In this document: piece by piece, positions 6,393 to 14,613 of the stretch
Numbering within the stretch: the stretch's first letter is position 1
Layout: each line of letters starts with the position of its first letter
NCBI GenBank assembly: GCA_022576105.1
Contig: JACZRM010000004.1
Coordinates: forward strand, 1 to 22,889
DNA from: Chloroflexota bacterium
GTDB taxonomy: Bacteria; Chloroflexota; Dehalococcoidia; UBA3495
Direction: 5' to 3'
Length of the DNA stretch: 22,889 nucleotides
Program-made: the position numbers and the translations under genes
Notes under the pieces: model-generated
The model's input: the letters and a program-made list of their open reading frames with translations, nothing else
Database searches by the model: none
Told to the model about the DNA's origin: nothing

Positions 6393-7403
6393 ATGCGAGT
6401 AGGAAGTGCTGGAAACACGTATCGATGGCTGGATAGTTGGGGCAGGCTGCCTCAAACCGAAAACTCCCGTACTGGTTGGGCCCACCACGGCATCGTTGTA
6501 ACCGAGTCCGGGGAAGTCGTAACTTTCCACCAGAGCGAGCCGACGGTATTGATTCTGGACCAGGACGGTAATCTGTTGCGTTCATGGGACAGCGGGCTGA
6601 CCGAAGGGCACGGTATCTCCCTGGTCAAAGAGGGCGAATCCGAATACCTTTGGTTCGCCGATAACGGGCGCAAGCGAGACCCTACCCTGGGATATGAGTA
6701 TCCCCCCGGCGGCGGACCGGTGTCGGGACGGGTAATCAAGACCAGTCTACACGGTCAAGTTGTCATGGAGTTATCGCCTCCCGACCTGCCAATTTATCGG
6801 GAAGGCAATTACATGCCCACCTCGGTGGCAGTTAACGAAGAACGTTACGGTGGCAATGGCGACATTTGGGTGGCCGACGGCTACGGCATGAGCTACCTGC
6901 ACCGATTTGACCGTTCCGGAGAATATGTCAGCAGTATCAATGGTGAAGAAGGCCAGGCCGGACGGTTCAACACTCCCCACGGCATATTCATCGACCGGCG
7001 CAAATCCCAGCCAGAGTTGTACATCGCCGATCGCGGCAACGCCAGAGTGCAGGTTTACGACCTCTCCGGTAACTTCAGGCGGGTCTTTGGGGCAGACTTC
7101 CTGACCAGCCCCAGCGGGTTTGTCACCCATCAGGACACCCTGATCATCGCTGAACTGAGGGCCAGATTGGCCCTGACCGACCTGGAAGACCGGCTAATAT
7201 GCTATCTGGGAACCAATGACGCGGTGTGCCAAGTGGACGGATGGCCCAACATCAAGGATAAAAACGGTTCGGTGGCGCCCACCAACCTGCTGGAAGCGGG
7301 GAAGTTCAACAGCCCTCACGGGCTGGCGGTAGACTCGGCGGGAAATCTCTACGTCGCCGAGTGGCTCATCGGGGGGCGGCTGACTAAGTTGGTGCGAGAC
7401 TGA
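6393..7403 (+). CDS. NHL/PAL-like six-bladed beta-propeller protein
   Basis: A 336-residue propeller resembling bacterial proteins annotated as peptidyl-alpha-hydroxyglycine alpha-amidating lyase-like or NHL domain proteins. Seen: HHGIVVTESGEVVTFHQ near 28-45, VLILDQDGNLLRSW, EGHGISLV, YLWFADNG near 85, MPTSVAVNEERYGGNGDIWVADGYG near 142-165, FNTPHGIFID, LYIADRGNARVQVYDLSGNF and, at the end, FNSPHGLAVDSAGNLYVAEW. The repeated H-G-I/L and A-D-x-G elements fit PAL-type blades, where His residues bind metal; a lyase activity is not proven. The frame is open upstream to 6174 inside the previous gene, but ATG 6393 with AGAGGA at 6381-6386 is preferred. No signal peptide is seen. It lies 86 bp after the NHL gene and is only distantly similar to it. 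Confidence 0.85.
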   Translation: MRVGSAGNTYRWLDSWGRLPQTENSRTGWAHHGIVVTESGEVVTFHQSEPTVLILDQDGNLLRSWDSGLTEGHGISLVKEGESEYLWFADNGRKRDPTLGYEYPPGGGPVSGRVIKTSLHGQVVMELSPPDLPIYREGNYMPTSVAVNEERYGGNGDIWVADGYGMSYLHRFDRSGEYVSSINGEEGQAGRFNTPHGIFIDRRKSQPELYIADRGNARVQVYDLSGNFRRVFGADFLTSPSGFVTHQDTLIIAELRARLALTDLEDRLICYLGTNDAVCQVDGWPNIKDKNGSVAPTNLLEAGKFNSPHGLAVDSAGNLYVAEWLIGGRLTKLVRD

Positions 7404-7418
7404 CTCAGGTCACAAAAA

Positions 7419-7447
7419 TTGCCAATTTCACCATTGAACAGCATAAT
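7419..7447 (+). promoter_or_regulatory. Candidate sigma70-type promoter for the flavin monooxygenase
   Basis: TTGCCA at 7419-7424 (5 of 6) and CATAAT at 7442-7447 (5 of 6) are separated by exactly 17 bp, in the gap after the PAL-like gene. The predicted start lies about 60 bp before the ATG at 7513. Confidence 0.55.
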
Positions 7448-7512
7448 GTACGCCACTGGAGCGCAGCCGATTCGATAAATTATCGGCATGCGGTCACAAG
7501 GAGTTAGCCAAA

Positions 7513-8691
7513 ATGCCGCTGGAGTTTGGCGTTTTCGACCACATTGAACCGGTGCCGGGACTTCCCCTGAACCAGATTTACAAACTGCGCCTGGAACAAC
7601 TGGAGCGCCTCGATTCCGCCGGGTTCTACGCCTACCATTTAGCCGAGCATCACACCCCGGCGGTACACAGCTTGGCGCCTTCGCAAAACGTTTTTCTGGC
7701 GGCGGCGATCCAGCGCACCAAACGGATCCGCCTGGGTGCCTGCATCTACGTCCTGCCCCTGCATCACCCGCTAAGGCTGATCGAAGAAATCTGCATGCTG
7801 GACAGCCTGAGTGACGGCCGCATAGAGGTTGGCGTGGGGCGCGGCGGCGTCCTGGAAGCCCATTTCTGGGGACAGGAATCCGATGTTGAGAGCAACTTTG
7901 CCAGATATCAGGAAACCCTGGCCGTCCTTCAGAACGGCCTGAGCCACCAAGAGTTGACCCACGACGGGGAGATTTACCATTTCGACCATCTTCCCATGCG
8001 TCTACGGCCGGTGCAGCAGCCCTTCCCACCCTTCTGGTATATGCGCAACGTTGAGACCGCCGCTATCGAAGGCATGAACACTATTATCGTCGGCGGACCG
8101 GGTCTGGACAGCTTCCAAGCCAATGTCAAGCGTTACCACGAACTATGGGAAGAGCACCAGGGAGTGGGAGCGTTGACCGCCCAGGGCACCCAGCCCAAGA
8201 TCAGCCTGGTGAATCACCTGGTGCTGGCCGAAACCGACGAGGAAGCCCTGGCCATTGCCAAACCAGCCTGGGAACACTATGTGTGGAACCTGGGCACCCC
8301 GCGCCGTCTTGAGGCCGAAAGCCGGGGCCTGACCCAGTTTCTGGCGCCCAGCGACCGGATGCGGCCTCAATCCGCGCCGGACCGGGAAGCCCGCCGGGAC
8401 CTGTATTGGTCTTTGGAACAAGTGACCGAAGAGCAGCAACGCCGGAGGCAGACCCCGGGAGGTCTGGGCGGTGTGGCCGGGCAGGGAGCCGGGTTTGGCG
8501 TCATTGCCGGGTCCCCGGCTTCGGTACGGGAGTACCTGGACGAATACCTGGAGACCGGCGCCAATTACTTTGTGTGCGGCTTCCAGTGGGGTGACCTCAC
8601 TCACGAACAAGCGATGCAGTCGATCGAGCTTTTCGTGGCGGAAATAATGCCTCACTACCGGGCAGTTCCCGACTCAGCATCGGTTGGTTGA
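7513..8691 (+). CDS. LLM class flavin-dependent oxidoreductase (luciferase-like monooxygenase)
   Basis: A 392-residue cytosolic TIM-barrel protein of the bacterial luciferase-like family. Members use reduced FMN or F420 and often O2 to oxidise organic substrates. Seen: LEFGVFDH at 3-10, HLAEHHTPA with Glu45-His46-His47 (the AEHH motif common in this family), RIRLGACIYVLPLHHPLRLIEE, and LDSLSDGRIEVGVGRGG near 96-112 (flavin-site strand and loop). The C-terminus has the usual GSPASVREYLDEYLETGANYFV segment near 336-357, followed by a final helix. Length is typical. AAGGAG at 7498-7503 sets the start, and the gene has its own candidate promoter. It converges on the cupin-like gene with only 29 bp between stops. 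Chloroflexota of the SAR202 type are known for many such monooxygenases, thought to attack recalcitrant organics; substrate here unknown. Confidence 0.92.
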   Translation: MPLEFGVFDHIEPVPGLPLNQIYKLRLEQLERLDSAGFYAYHLAEHHTPAVHSLAPSQNVFLAAAIQRTKRIRLGACIYVLPLHHPLRLIEEICMLDSLSDGRIEVGVGRGGVLEAHFWGQESDVESNFARYQETLAVLQNGLSHQELTHDGEIYHFDHLPMRLRPVQQPFPPFWYMRNVETAAIEGMNTIIVGGPGLDSFQANVKRYHELWEEHQGVGALTAQGTQPKISLVNHLVLAETDEEALAIAKPAWEHYVWNLGTPRRLEAESRGLTQFLAPSDRMRPQSAPDREARRDLYWSLEQVTEEQQRRRQTPGGLGGVAGQGAGFGVIAGSPASVREYLDEYLETGANYFVCGFQWGDLTHEQAMQSIELFVAEIMPHYRAVPDSASVG

Positions 8692-8720
8692 ATTGCCCGG
8701 TTCATCTGCCCGCTCACCGA

Positions 8721-9068
8721 TTAATTACTGTCGCTGTCCGGTGGAGTTATTTGTAGGGTAATGTTAAGACCGTCCGGGTAAGTCGTCGTGTGACCCTTTC
8801 CGGTGGTATCCTCAATCAGCCGCACGTCGCCCACCTCAAAGGTGTGGGAAGTGCCGTCGGCTAACCCGATAATGGTGCGTCCAACCAACCCCACTTGCCA
8901 GCGCCGGAAGGGTGCCGGATGGAAGTCGGAGAAATGCCCGGGTTCTCTTTGCGATACACTGAAGTTCATCCTGGCGCCATCCACCTTGATTTCCTTGATC
9001 GCATCCGCCGTCAACTCTTCAATATGGCTCACTCCGTCGCTGCCGCTATACAACCGGAAAACTCCCAT
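8721..9068 (-). CDS. Small cupin-like protein
   Basis: A 115-residue protein that looks like a single small cupin-type beta-barrel. Seen: PGHFSDFHPAPFRRWQVGLVG at about 43-63 (His45, His50 possible metal ligands), then GTSHTFEVGDVRLIEDTTGKGHTTT at 72-96, whose 'GDV-IEDTTGKGH' pattern is typical of the second cupin motif (His93). The motif is looser than in well-known cupins, so function is open: binding protein or small metalloenzyme. AGGAGG at 9073-9078 lies close before the ATG. No signal peptide is seen. The gene stands alone on the minus strand between two plus-strand catabolic genes. Confidence that it is a gene is good; confidence in cupin assignment is moderate. Confidence 0.72.
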   Translation of the reverse strand: MGVFRLYSGSDGVSHIEELTADAIKEIKVDGARMNFSVSQREPGHFSDFHPAPFRRWQVGLVGRTIIGLADGTSHTFEVGDVRLIEDTTGKGHTTTYPDGLNITLQITPPDSDSN

Positions 9069-9454
9069 AACTCCTCCTGTGTCTTATGTGTCTGGGGGCG
9101 CAGTTTAGCACGCCTAACCCCCATACTCCAACTCTAAATCAGTGGCCGTACTCCACGGCAACAGGTATGTGTCTCCAGGTTCACCTCCACACTCCTACCA
9201 CCCCAAAGGCCACTTCTCAGTGAGTACGGTTGGATGACTGCCGGTATGCCCAACCCAAGCCAGGTTGACCAGTTCGCCTTTCCCATGCAACAATCTCGAT
9301 TCGTGACCTTACTTGACCATCTAGCCAGGCAAGTAGGTAACGGTTACTCCTTTTAAACGGGAGTGGAGTCGGCAGCAGGTGTCCGGAGTAGCCATGTCCA
9401 GGTACGTGCAAAGCGCTGCCACCCTTCTGATAATCATTAGCCGAGGTTAGCTAA
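9069..9454. other. Gene-free interval between divergent cupin-like and amidohydrolase genes
   Basis: This 386-bp gap should contain the divergent promoters. Two TTGACC hexamers occur, near 9268 and 9313; the first has AACAAT 18 bp downstream, a weak promoter match. A 64-codon open frame on the minus strand (9217-9411) has no recognisable protein signature and no ribosome site noticed. No strong repeat was found. Confidence 0.45.
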
Positions 9455-10447
9455 ATGAACAACATAGACATTCACGCCCATCTGGTGCCGCAGTGCCTGT
9501 GGCAAGCCCTGAACACATCCGGTGAGTGGTACGGCATCAAGTACGCCACCCCTGAAAAAGACTCGCTGTTCATCAAGGAAGGACGGGTGGGCCGGATTCA
9601 CCCCAAGGTGAGATTCTCTCCAGAACAACGCATACAGGACATGGACCAGGCCGGCACTGAGATGCAAGTTGTGTCGATCCATACCCAGATTATGGGCTAT
9701 CACCTGCCCGCCGAAGCTGGTATTGCCCAGGCTCGGGAGGTTAACGACGAGATAGCCTCGATGACCCGGGAGTTTCCCCAGCGGTTCGCCGGAATGGCCA
9801 CCTTACCAATGCAAGACGTTGATGCCGCCATTGCCGAGCTGGACCGGGCGGTAAACACGCTGGGTCTGAAGGGAGCGGAGCTGGACACGGTGGTCAATGG
9901 CAAGAGCTGGGATGAACCTGAGTTTCTACCCCTGTTCAAGGCCGCTGAATCAATGGGCGCGGTGTTCTTCTACCATCCTCAGCCCCAGCATAATCTGGTC
10001 ATGGAGCGCATTGAACGCCACGCCTTAGCCAACAGCATTGGCGTGCCCACCGAAGACGCCCTGATTACCGCAACCCTGATCTGCGGCGGGATTCTGGACC
10101 AATGCCCTGACCTGAAGGTCTGCATCGCCCACGGCGGCGGCCCGGCCTGCTTCCTGATGGACCGAATCGACCGGGGCTGGCGGGGAAGTCCCCAGGACCA
10201 GGTAATCAAAAACCCTCCCAGCTCCTACCAGCGCAAACTTTACTACGACTGCATCACCATGAGCGAGTCGGCGCTGAGGTTCCTCATCGACCAGGTGGGC
10301 GCCGACCGGGTGGTGTTGGGCAGCGACTGGCCCTTTGTCGGTTGGGAGCCGGGACCGGCGGGCTGGATTCAGGGCTTGGCCAGTCTCTCCAGCGAAGAGA
10401 AGGAACTGATCCTGCACCGAAACCTGGAGTCTCTACTGGGAATGTGA
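9455..10447 (+). CDS. Amidohydrolase-2 / ACMSD-like decarboxylase or hydrolase
   Basis: A 330-residue amidohydrolase-superfamily protein close to 2-amino-3-carboxymuconate-6-semialdehyde decarboxylase (ACMSD) and related gamma-resorcylate decarboxylases, which bind one metal, usually zinc. Metal and catalytic residues are all in place: IDIHAH at 4-9 (His7, His9), FFYHPQ (His174), IAHGGG (His226) and LGSDWPF (Asp291). The family acts on ring-cleavage products or hydroxybenzoates, which fits the extradiol dioxygenases nearby, but the exact substrate cannot be inferred. Start ATG 9455 is supported by the family N-terminus; the ribosome site (GAGG at about 9443) is weak. It converges with a second amidohydrolase, with a shared bidirectional terminator in between. 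No signal peptide is seen. Confidence 0.88.
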   Translation: MNNIDIHAHLVPQCLWQALNTSGEWYGIKYATPEKDSLFIKEGRVGRIHPKVRFSPEQRIQDMDQAGTEMQVVSIHTQIMGYHLPAEAGIAQAREVNDEIASMTREFPQRFAGMATLPMQDVDAAIAELDRAVNTLGLKGAELDTVVNGKSWDEPEFLPLFKAAESMGAVFFYHPQPQHNLVMERIERHALANSIGVPTEDALITATLICGGILDQCPDLKVCIAHGGGPACFLMDRIDRGWRGSPQDQVIKNPPSSYQRKLYYDCITMSESALRFLIDQVGADRVVLGSDWPFVGWEPGPAGWIQGLASLSSEEKELILHRNLESLLGM

Positions 10448-10495
10448 AGTGTCTTTCCTTACCGCCAGCAAGTTTAGCCAGTATAGGCCGTCGCA

Positions 10496-10528
10496 AGGAA
10501 AACGCTCCAACTAATGGAGCGTTTTCCT
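10496..10528. terminator. Bidirectional terminator between convergent amidohydrolases
   Basis: A perfect 14-bp stem (AGGAAAACGCTCCA at 10496-10509 with its complement at 10515-10528) and an ACTAA loop. The stem carries an A-run on one side and a T-run on the other, so it can act on both strands, ending the genes at 10447 and 10559. Confidence 0.8.
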
Positions 10529-10558
10529 ACTGTTGGCAATTCTCTCAGGCTAATAAAC

Positions 10559-11377
10559 TCAACCCTTCAGGTCCCAGTTAAGAAAGTTGCAAATCGCACG
10601 GCCCATGACCAGCTCTAGGTCTTTCCCGGACAACCAGGGCAGCTCCTCAGTAAACAATGTTACGCACTGCTTCCAGGGGCAGGGCATACGGGTGATGTCG
10701 GTACCCCAGAACATTCTATCCGGACCGAAAGCGTCGTAGATCTGATGTAGGTAGTCATGGATGTTGGCAAAGGGGTAGGGCTGGCTAGAGTAGCTGGGCG
10801 CTCCAGTTGCCTTGCAGGCCACGTTGGGATACTTGGCCAGCGCAATTAAATCGGGGAGACTGGCCCAGGCAGCTTCATCCTGACCTCCACCCGAGCGACC
10901 CATATGGTCGATGATCAGCTTCAATCCGGGATGCTTTTCGGCGACCTGACCAACCTCCTTGAGAAAATTTCCAGCGGCCAGGGCAACCGCCACTCCGGCT
11001 TTTTCGGCGGCAGGCCACAGCCAATCGACGGTGCCATCGGTCATCCAGGTGCGCTGATGGGGCTGCAAGAAAGTGAACCTCAGTCCCAGCATCCCAGGCT
11101 GGTCATTCCAGGTGTCAACCAGGGACCGGTTAGCGGGATCGTCCAAAGGGAAATTCCCCAGCACTGCCAGACGATTGGGCTGCTGTATTGCCGCCTGGCC
11201 TGCAATCTGGTTGGAGTTGGGGTCCCAGCCCGGTGGGTGGATTACCGCCGCGTCGATCCCTCCTTCATCCATCTCCTTGAGCAGGTCGATCATCGGGTAT
11301 GCAGTTATCTGGCGGTGCGCCGGATTAGTAGGTAAACCGCTCTCCCAGATGTGGACCTGGGCATCAACAATTAGCAT
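10559..11377 (-). CDS. Amidohydrolase-2 family protein (LigI-like)
   Basis: A 272-residue TIM-barrel amidohydrolase of the group containing 2-pyrone-4,6-dicarboxylate hydrolase (LigI) and other COG3618-like lactonases. Seen: VDAQVHIWESG at 4-14, where the usual His-x-His is Gln7-x-His9; ILPP-like AAVIHPPGWDPN near 43-54; LIIDHMGRSG with His158; FWGTDITRMP with Asp227, the usual catalytic Asp. The Gln in place of the first His occurs in relatives and, as in LigI-type enzymes, may go with metal-independent hydrolysis; that is inference. The frame is open upstream to 11446, but ATG 11377 with a GGAGGAG site 6 bp away matches the family start. It is followed on the same strand by nothing; upstream lies the Wzy-TPR gene on the same strand, 166 bp away. 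Confidence 0.85.
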   Translation of the reverse strand: MLIVDAQVHIWESGLPTNPAHRQITAYPMIDLLKEMDEGGIDAAVIHPPGWDPNSNQIAGQAAIQQPNRLAVLGNFPLDDPANRSLVDTWNDQPGMLGLRFTFLQPHQRTWMTDGTVDWLWPAAEKAGVAVALAAGNFLKEVGQVAEKHPGLKLIIDHMGRSGGGQDEAAWASLPDLIALAKYPNVACKATGAPSYSSQPYPFANIHDYLHQIYDAFGPDRMFWGTDITRMPCPWKQCVTLFTEELPWLSGKDLELVMGRAICNFLNWDLKG

Positions 11378-11383
11378 CTTGTA

Positions 11384-11390
11384 CTCCTCC
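11384..11390 (-). promoter_or_regulatory. Ribosome binding site fixing the LigI-like start
   Basis: GGAGGAG on the minus strand, 6 bp before the ATG at 11377; it decides against the longer open frame reaching 11446. Confidence 0.65.
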
Positions 11391-11543
11391 CTCTTTCGTC
11401 TCTCTTGCTGAACCGACCGACGCCAATAGCCTGGCGGCACGGCCAACTTTGTACCGGGAGTTCATAGCATGGCTAGATAACGGTGTCAACGGCGTAAATG
11501 GGAGTTCGCCACCGGTTCAGACCCGGTTGCGAAAAAACAAGCC

Positions 11544-14384
11544 TTACTGACCCGGCCTCACGTTGTCAGCTTGGGTTTGCAATTTGCTTATGCCGTTTTC
11601 CAGTGACTCACGGTCTGCTCCCAAAGCGACCGCTCGCTCCACGTCTTGCCTGGCCTGGTCCGGCATATTGGCCCGGGCGTAGGCCAAGGCCCGGCTGGCG
11701 TAGGCCAGGGCATAGTTGGGGTTTAGCTGAATTGCCTGGTCAAAGTCGGCAATGGCCTCGGCATGTTTACCAAGCAGGGCATGGGTGTTCCCCCGATTGT
11801 TGTAGGCCCGGGCGTTGCTGGGAAGCAGTCGAATTGCGGCGTCGTAACTTGCTAGTGCTTCCGCGAATCGGGCCAGCCGGGAGTAAGCATTGCCCCGATT
11901 GTCCCAGGCCTCAGCGTGCTCTGGATCAATACTGATAGCTTGGTCGTAGTCCGTGATGGCCAGTTGGTATTCCCCCTGTCGGCCGTAGACGATTCCGCGG
12001 TTGTTGTAGGCCAGAACATAACCTGGGTCGAGGCGGATCGCCTCATCGTATGCCGCCAGCGCCGCCGGCAGTTGGTTCAACTGCCCATAGGCCAAGCCGG
12101 TAAGCAGAAAAGCCTCGGATGAATTTTTAGTGTCCCCGGTGATGCCCAGCGACTGTGCTATAACCTCCAGTCCCGCCTCAGGGTCACCGAAGAGTATGTA
12201 AGTCTTGGCCAGTTGGTTCTGCAATTTCCAACTGTAAGGCGCCATCCGGGTGGTTTCCCGATACCGCCGCAGGGCTTCTTCAGCCAGGCCACCATTCCGG
12301 GTCAATGACGCCAACTCTGCGGCCGCATCGGCCAGATCGATACGCGAGCGCCATCGCCAGGGGTTTCTCTCCACCTCCGCCGAGTAGCTGAAATACACTT
12401 TCTCAGCCAGGCAAACATCGTAAGAGCGGGAATCGGTACTCTGCAGGTTACATTCAGGCTCTTTAACCGCGCCGCGCTGAACGCGGTAGGCCGACCAGAT
12501 GGCTCCGGCGGCGCTGCGGTAGTGGTAAACATCTGGCGCAAGTTCAATTGCCCGCTCTACCATCGCCAAGCCGGAATCCAGGTCTTGGCGGACAAAGGAC
12601 TGGTTTAGACCAGCGACTTGCCCCAGCGCCTGGACATAGGTGAAATTCTTCACCCAGGTCAGGGTGATAATCCCGCCGATCAGCAGCGCGATTAAACCCC
12701 ACTTCCAGTAAGTAGCGACATTTACCACAGCGCTTCCCGAAGCGAAAGCCCCAGCGGGGACTCGACGGTGGCGGCTCCGGCGCGGCTGAAGCTGTAAAGG
12801 TTCCTTGGCCGCTTCCCCAGAGGGTTTCGCCGATGTTAGGTTAGGTACGTTGACCATAACCGCCAACAGCACCCAGAACACAATCAGGTCGGATACCTTG
12901 GCAACGCCAACTGACTGTTCTACGAACCTGCCGGCCAGCAAAGCCAGCAGCCCAATCAGCAACACCTTTTGAAGGTTCATGTCCTGGCCCATTTTCTGAA
13001 ATAGACGCCATCCTCCCACCACGACCGGGGCCAAGAATAGTCCCATCACTCCCAAAAGCCCCAGAACCCCTAACTCCACCCAGTTGTGGATGAAATTGTT
13101 GTGGGCGTGAGTGGTTTCCAGGGGCAACAATTGGCCCCCAAAAGGGACACTGCCCAGCATAAAAGTCGGGGTAAAGAAATCGGGGCCATACCCAAAAACT
13201 TGACGCAAAAGGTTGGGACCCGAACCGTCAAACTCAAGCTCAGGCCTGTGGAGTATTACCCGACCCGAGGCAGCCCAAATGCCTAACCTTTGGCCCAGGC
13301 CGCTGCTGGCTGACTCCGGCTGAATCGACGTAAATCTACCTTGGATCTGCTCCAGGGTGGAGTCGTTGGACAATGGTTGGTCCCATCCCAGGCTAGCAGG
13401 GACCAGCGCCACGATCGCCGGCAACGTTGCGGCCATCCCCAGAACCAGGGCCATCCGCCCCAAGCTACTTCGACCAACGAACCAGCCCAATAGCACCAGG
13501 AACGCCGCCAGGGCAACCAGGGTACCTCCCCAGGGACCTCGGCTAAGGGTAAAAACCGACCCGGTCAATTGGATTGCGATGACCACGGACCAAGGCGCGG
13601 CCCTGAGCAGTAATTTTCTGGGCGCCAATTTGCCCGACAATGTTAAGGTGGCCGCCATCATGGAAACTGATATGGTCATCAACAGCAGCCCGGCGGCAAA
13701 TATGGGATTGCCCAGGGTTGATCCCATGCGGATTTGACCCAGGCTGGCCAGATGCAAAAAGTCTTGCCCGTAATATTGGAGGACCGCGTACCCGCCCACC
13801 AGCACCCCAACGCCGATGATCGCTCCGAGTAAACGCCATAGCTGGGGCACAGTCTTCAGGTGGGTCGCCACAACGCCGAAGAGCAGGAAATAGCTGACGG
13901 CGGTGTAGGCAGCAGTGGTGTCAGTGCCGGGGACCCGCCCCCACAGACTGACTTGAAATGACACCGAAAGTATTGTGCTGATCAGTACGGCGGCCAAGTT
14001 CAGGAATACCGCCGCATATATCCATCGCTCCGGGCGTGCGCCAAGCCACTTGGCAAACTGTCGAAGCCAGACCACCGGCCTGATCGTTTTCCAGGTTAGC
14101 CAGTCTTTCGATTGGCTGATCGACACGCGTCGCAGCAGGCCCCACTCCATCGCCCAGAGGATTGTCATCAAACCGACCAAAGTTCGAAATAGGGTTACTT
14201 TGGCCGTTTCCATGGGCGACGGCAACGGCAGCGGCGATTCGGCGATTCTGAGGAAAGTCAGGGGCACTAGAATCACCGTCATCAGCCACAGCACTTCAAG
14301 GCCCCGGCGAATCCACATCAGGGCAACGTCCGAATTGCTTCCGGCTGGCGGCGAGGAACGTCTGGGGAGCAGGGTCGTTAGCAA
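11544..14384 (-). CDS. O-antigen ligase/Wzy polymerase-like membrane protein with C-terminal TPR repeats
   Basis: A 946-residue polytopic inner-membrane protein. About the first 520 residues hold a dozen or so hydrophobic segments and a long extracytoplasmic loop; THAHNNFIHNWVELGVLGLLG near 424-445 matches the conserved HN...W.E.G.-G motif of the O-antigen ligase/polymerase (Wzy_C) family. A last membrane segment near 553-575 (KWGLIALLIGGIITLTW) precedes a soluble tail. There, roughly 755-905, four or more TPR units are clear, with the pattern A-Y-N-N-R-G...-A-I-x-D-Y-D-Q-A-I-x-x-x-P. Such proteins join or polymerise surface glycans, with TPRs binding partners; the exact glycan is unknown. 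The start is uncertain: TTG at 14384 (stop codon three codons upstream) is the longest; ATG 14318 is the next Met. It is divergent from the MFS gene. Confidence 0.85.
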   Translation of the reverse strand: MLTTLLPRRSSPPAGSNSDVALMWIRRGLEVLWLMTVILVPLTFLRIAESPLPLPSPMETAKVTLFRTLVGLMTILWAMEWGLLRRVSISQSKDWLTWKTIRPVVWLRQFAKWLGARPERWIYAAVFLNLAAVLISTILSVSFQVSLWGRVPGTDTTAAYTAVSYFLLFGVVATHLKTVPQLWRLLGAIIGVGVLVGGYAVLQYYGQDFLHLASLGQIRMGSTLGNPIFAAGLLLMTISVSMMAATLTLSGKLAPRKLLLRAAPWSVVIAIQLTGSVFTLSRGPWGGTLVALAAFLVLLGWFVGRSSLGRMALVLGMAATLPAIVALVPASLGWDQPLSNDSTLEQIQGRFTSIQPESASSGLGQRLGIWAASGRVILHRPELEFDGSGPNLLRQVFGYGPDFFTPTFMLGSVPFGGQLLPLETTHAHNNFIHNWVELGVLGLLGVMGLFLAPVVVGGWRLFQKMGQDMNLQKVLLIGLLALLAGRFVEQSVGVAKVSDLIVFWVLLAVMVNVPNLTSAKPSGEAAKEPLQLQPRRSRHRRVPAGAFASGSAVVNVATYWKWGLIALLIGGIITLTWVKNFTYVQALGQVAGLNQSFVRQDLDSGLAMVERAIELAPDVYHYRSAAGAIWSAYRVQRGAVKEPECNLQSTDSRSYDVCLAEKVYFSYSAEVERNPWRWRSRIDLADAAAELASLTRNGGLAEEALRRYRETTRMAPYSWKLQNQLAKTYILFGDPEAGLEVIAQSLGITGDTKNSSEAFLLTGLAYGQLNQLPAALAAYDEAIRLDPGYVLAYNNRGIVYGRQGEYQLAITDYDQAISIDPEHAEAWDNRGNAYSRLARFAEALASYDAAIRLLPSNARAYNNRGNTHALLGKHAEAIADFDQAIQLNPNYALAYASRALAYARANMPDQARQDVERAVALGADRESLENGISKLQTQADNVRPGQ

Positions 14385-14542
14385 GAATGCTCACCACATC
14401 TTGGGTATACCAGGAGAACGGAACAGCCTGCGAATCAGGCAGTCGGATGATAACAAGGGTCATCGGGCAAGGCAACAGAATCTTCGGCCACTTGCCCGCC
14501 CTGATTCAATCTGTTATAAGACCTACTGATGAACCAGGCCAT

Positions 14543-14570
14543 TGTATACTTGGCCCCACTGTATACTTGG
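14543..14570 (+). promoter_or_regulatory. Direct-repeat operator-like site before the MFS gene
   Basis: The 11-mer TGTATACTTGG occurs exactly at 14543-14553 and 14560-14570, so the repeats are in phase at 17 bp. Each contains the palindrome GTATAC and a TATACT that could serve as a -10 box. Placement in a divergent intergenic region, just before an exporter gene, suits a regulator site (GntR-type regulators often recognise GTATAC-centred sites); that is inference. Confidence 0.45.
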
Positions 14571-14613
14571 TTACAGAGCAAACTTAGCTGCAACTTTAAC
14601 TACGGAAAAGAAC

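Noticed and set aside
7349..8029. A 226-codon minus-strand frame over the start of the flavin monooxygenase gene
   Set aside because: Arg/Pro/Gly-rich composition as expected for a shadow frame; the plus-strand gene has strong family motifs, a promoter and a ribosome site.
9217..9411. A 64-codon minus-strand frame in the gap before the ACMSD-like gene
   Set aside because: No ribosome site or conserved motif was seen; length is within chance for GC-rich DNA.
9455..11377. Operon of two amidohydrolases
   Set aside because: The genes face each other and share a bidirectional terminator, so they cannot form an operon.
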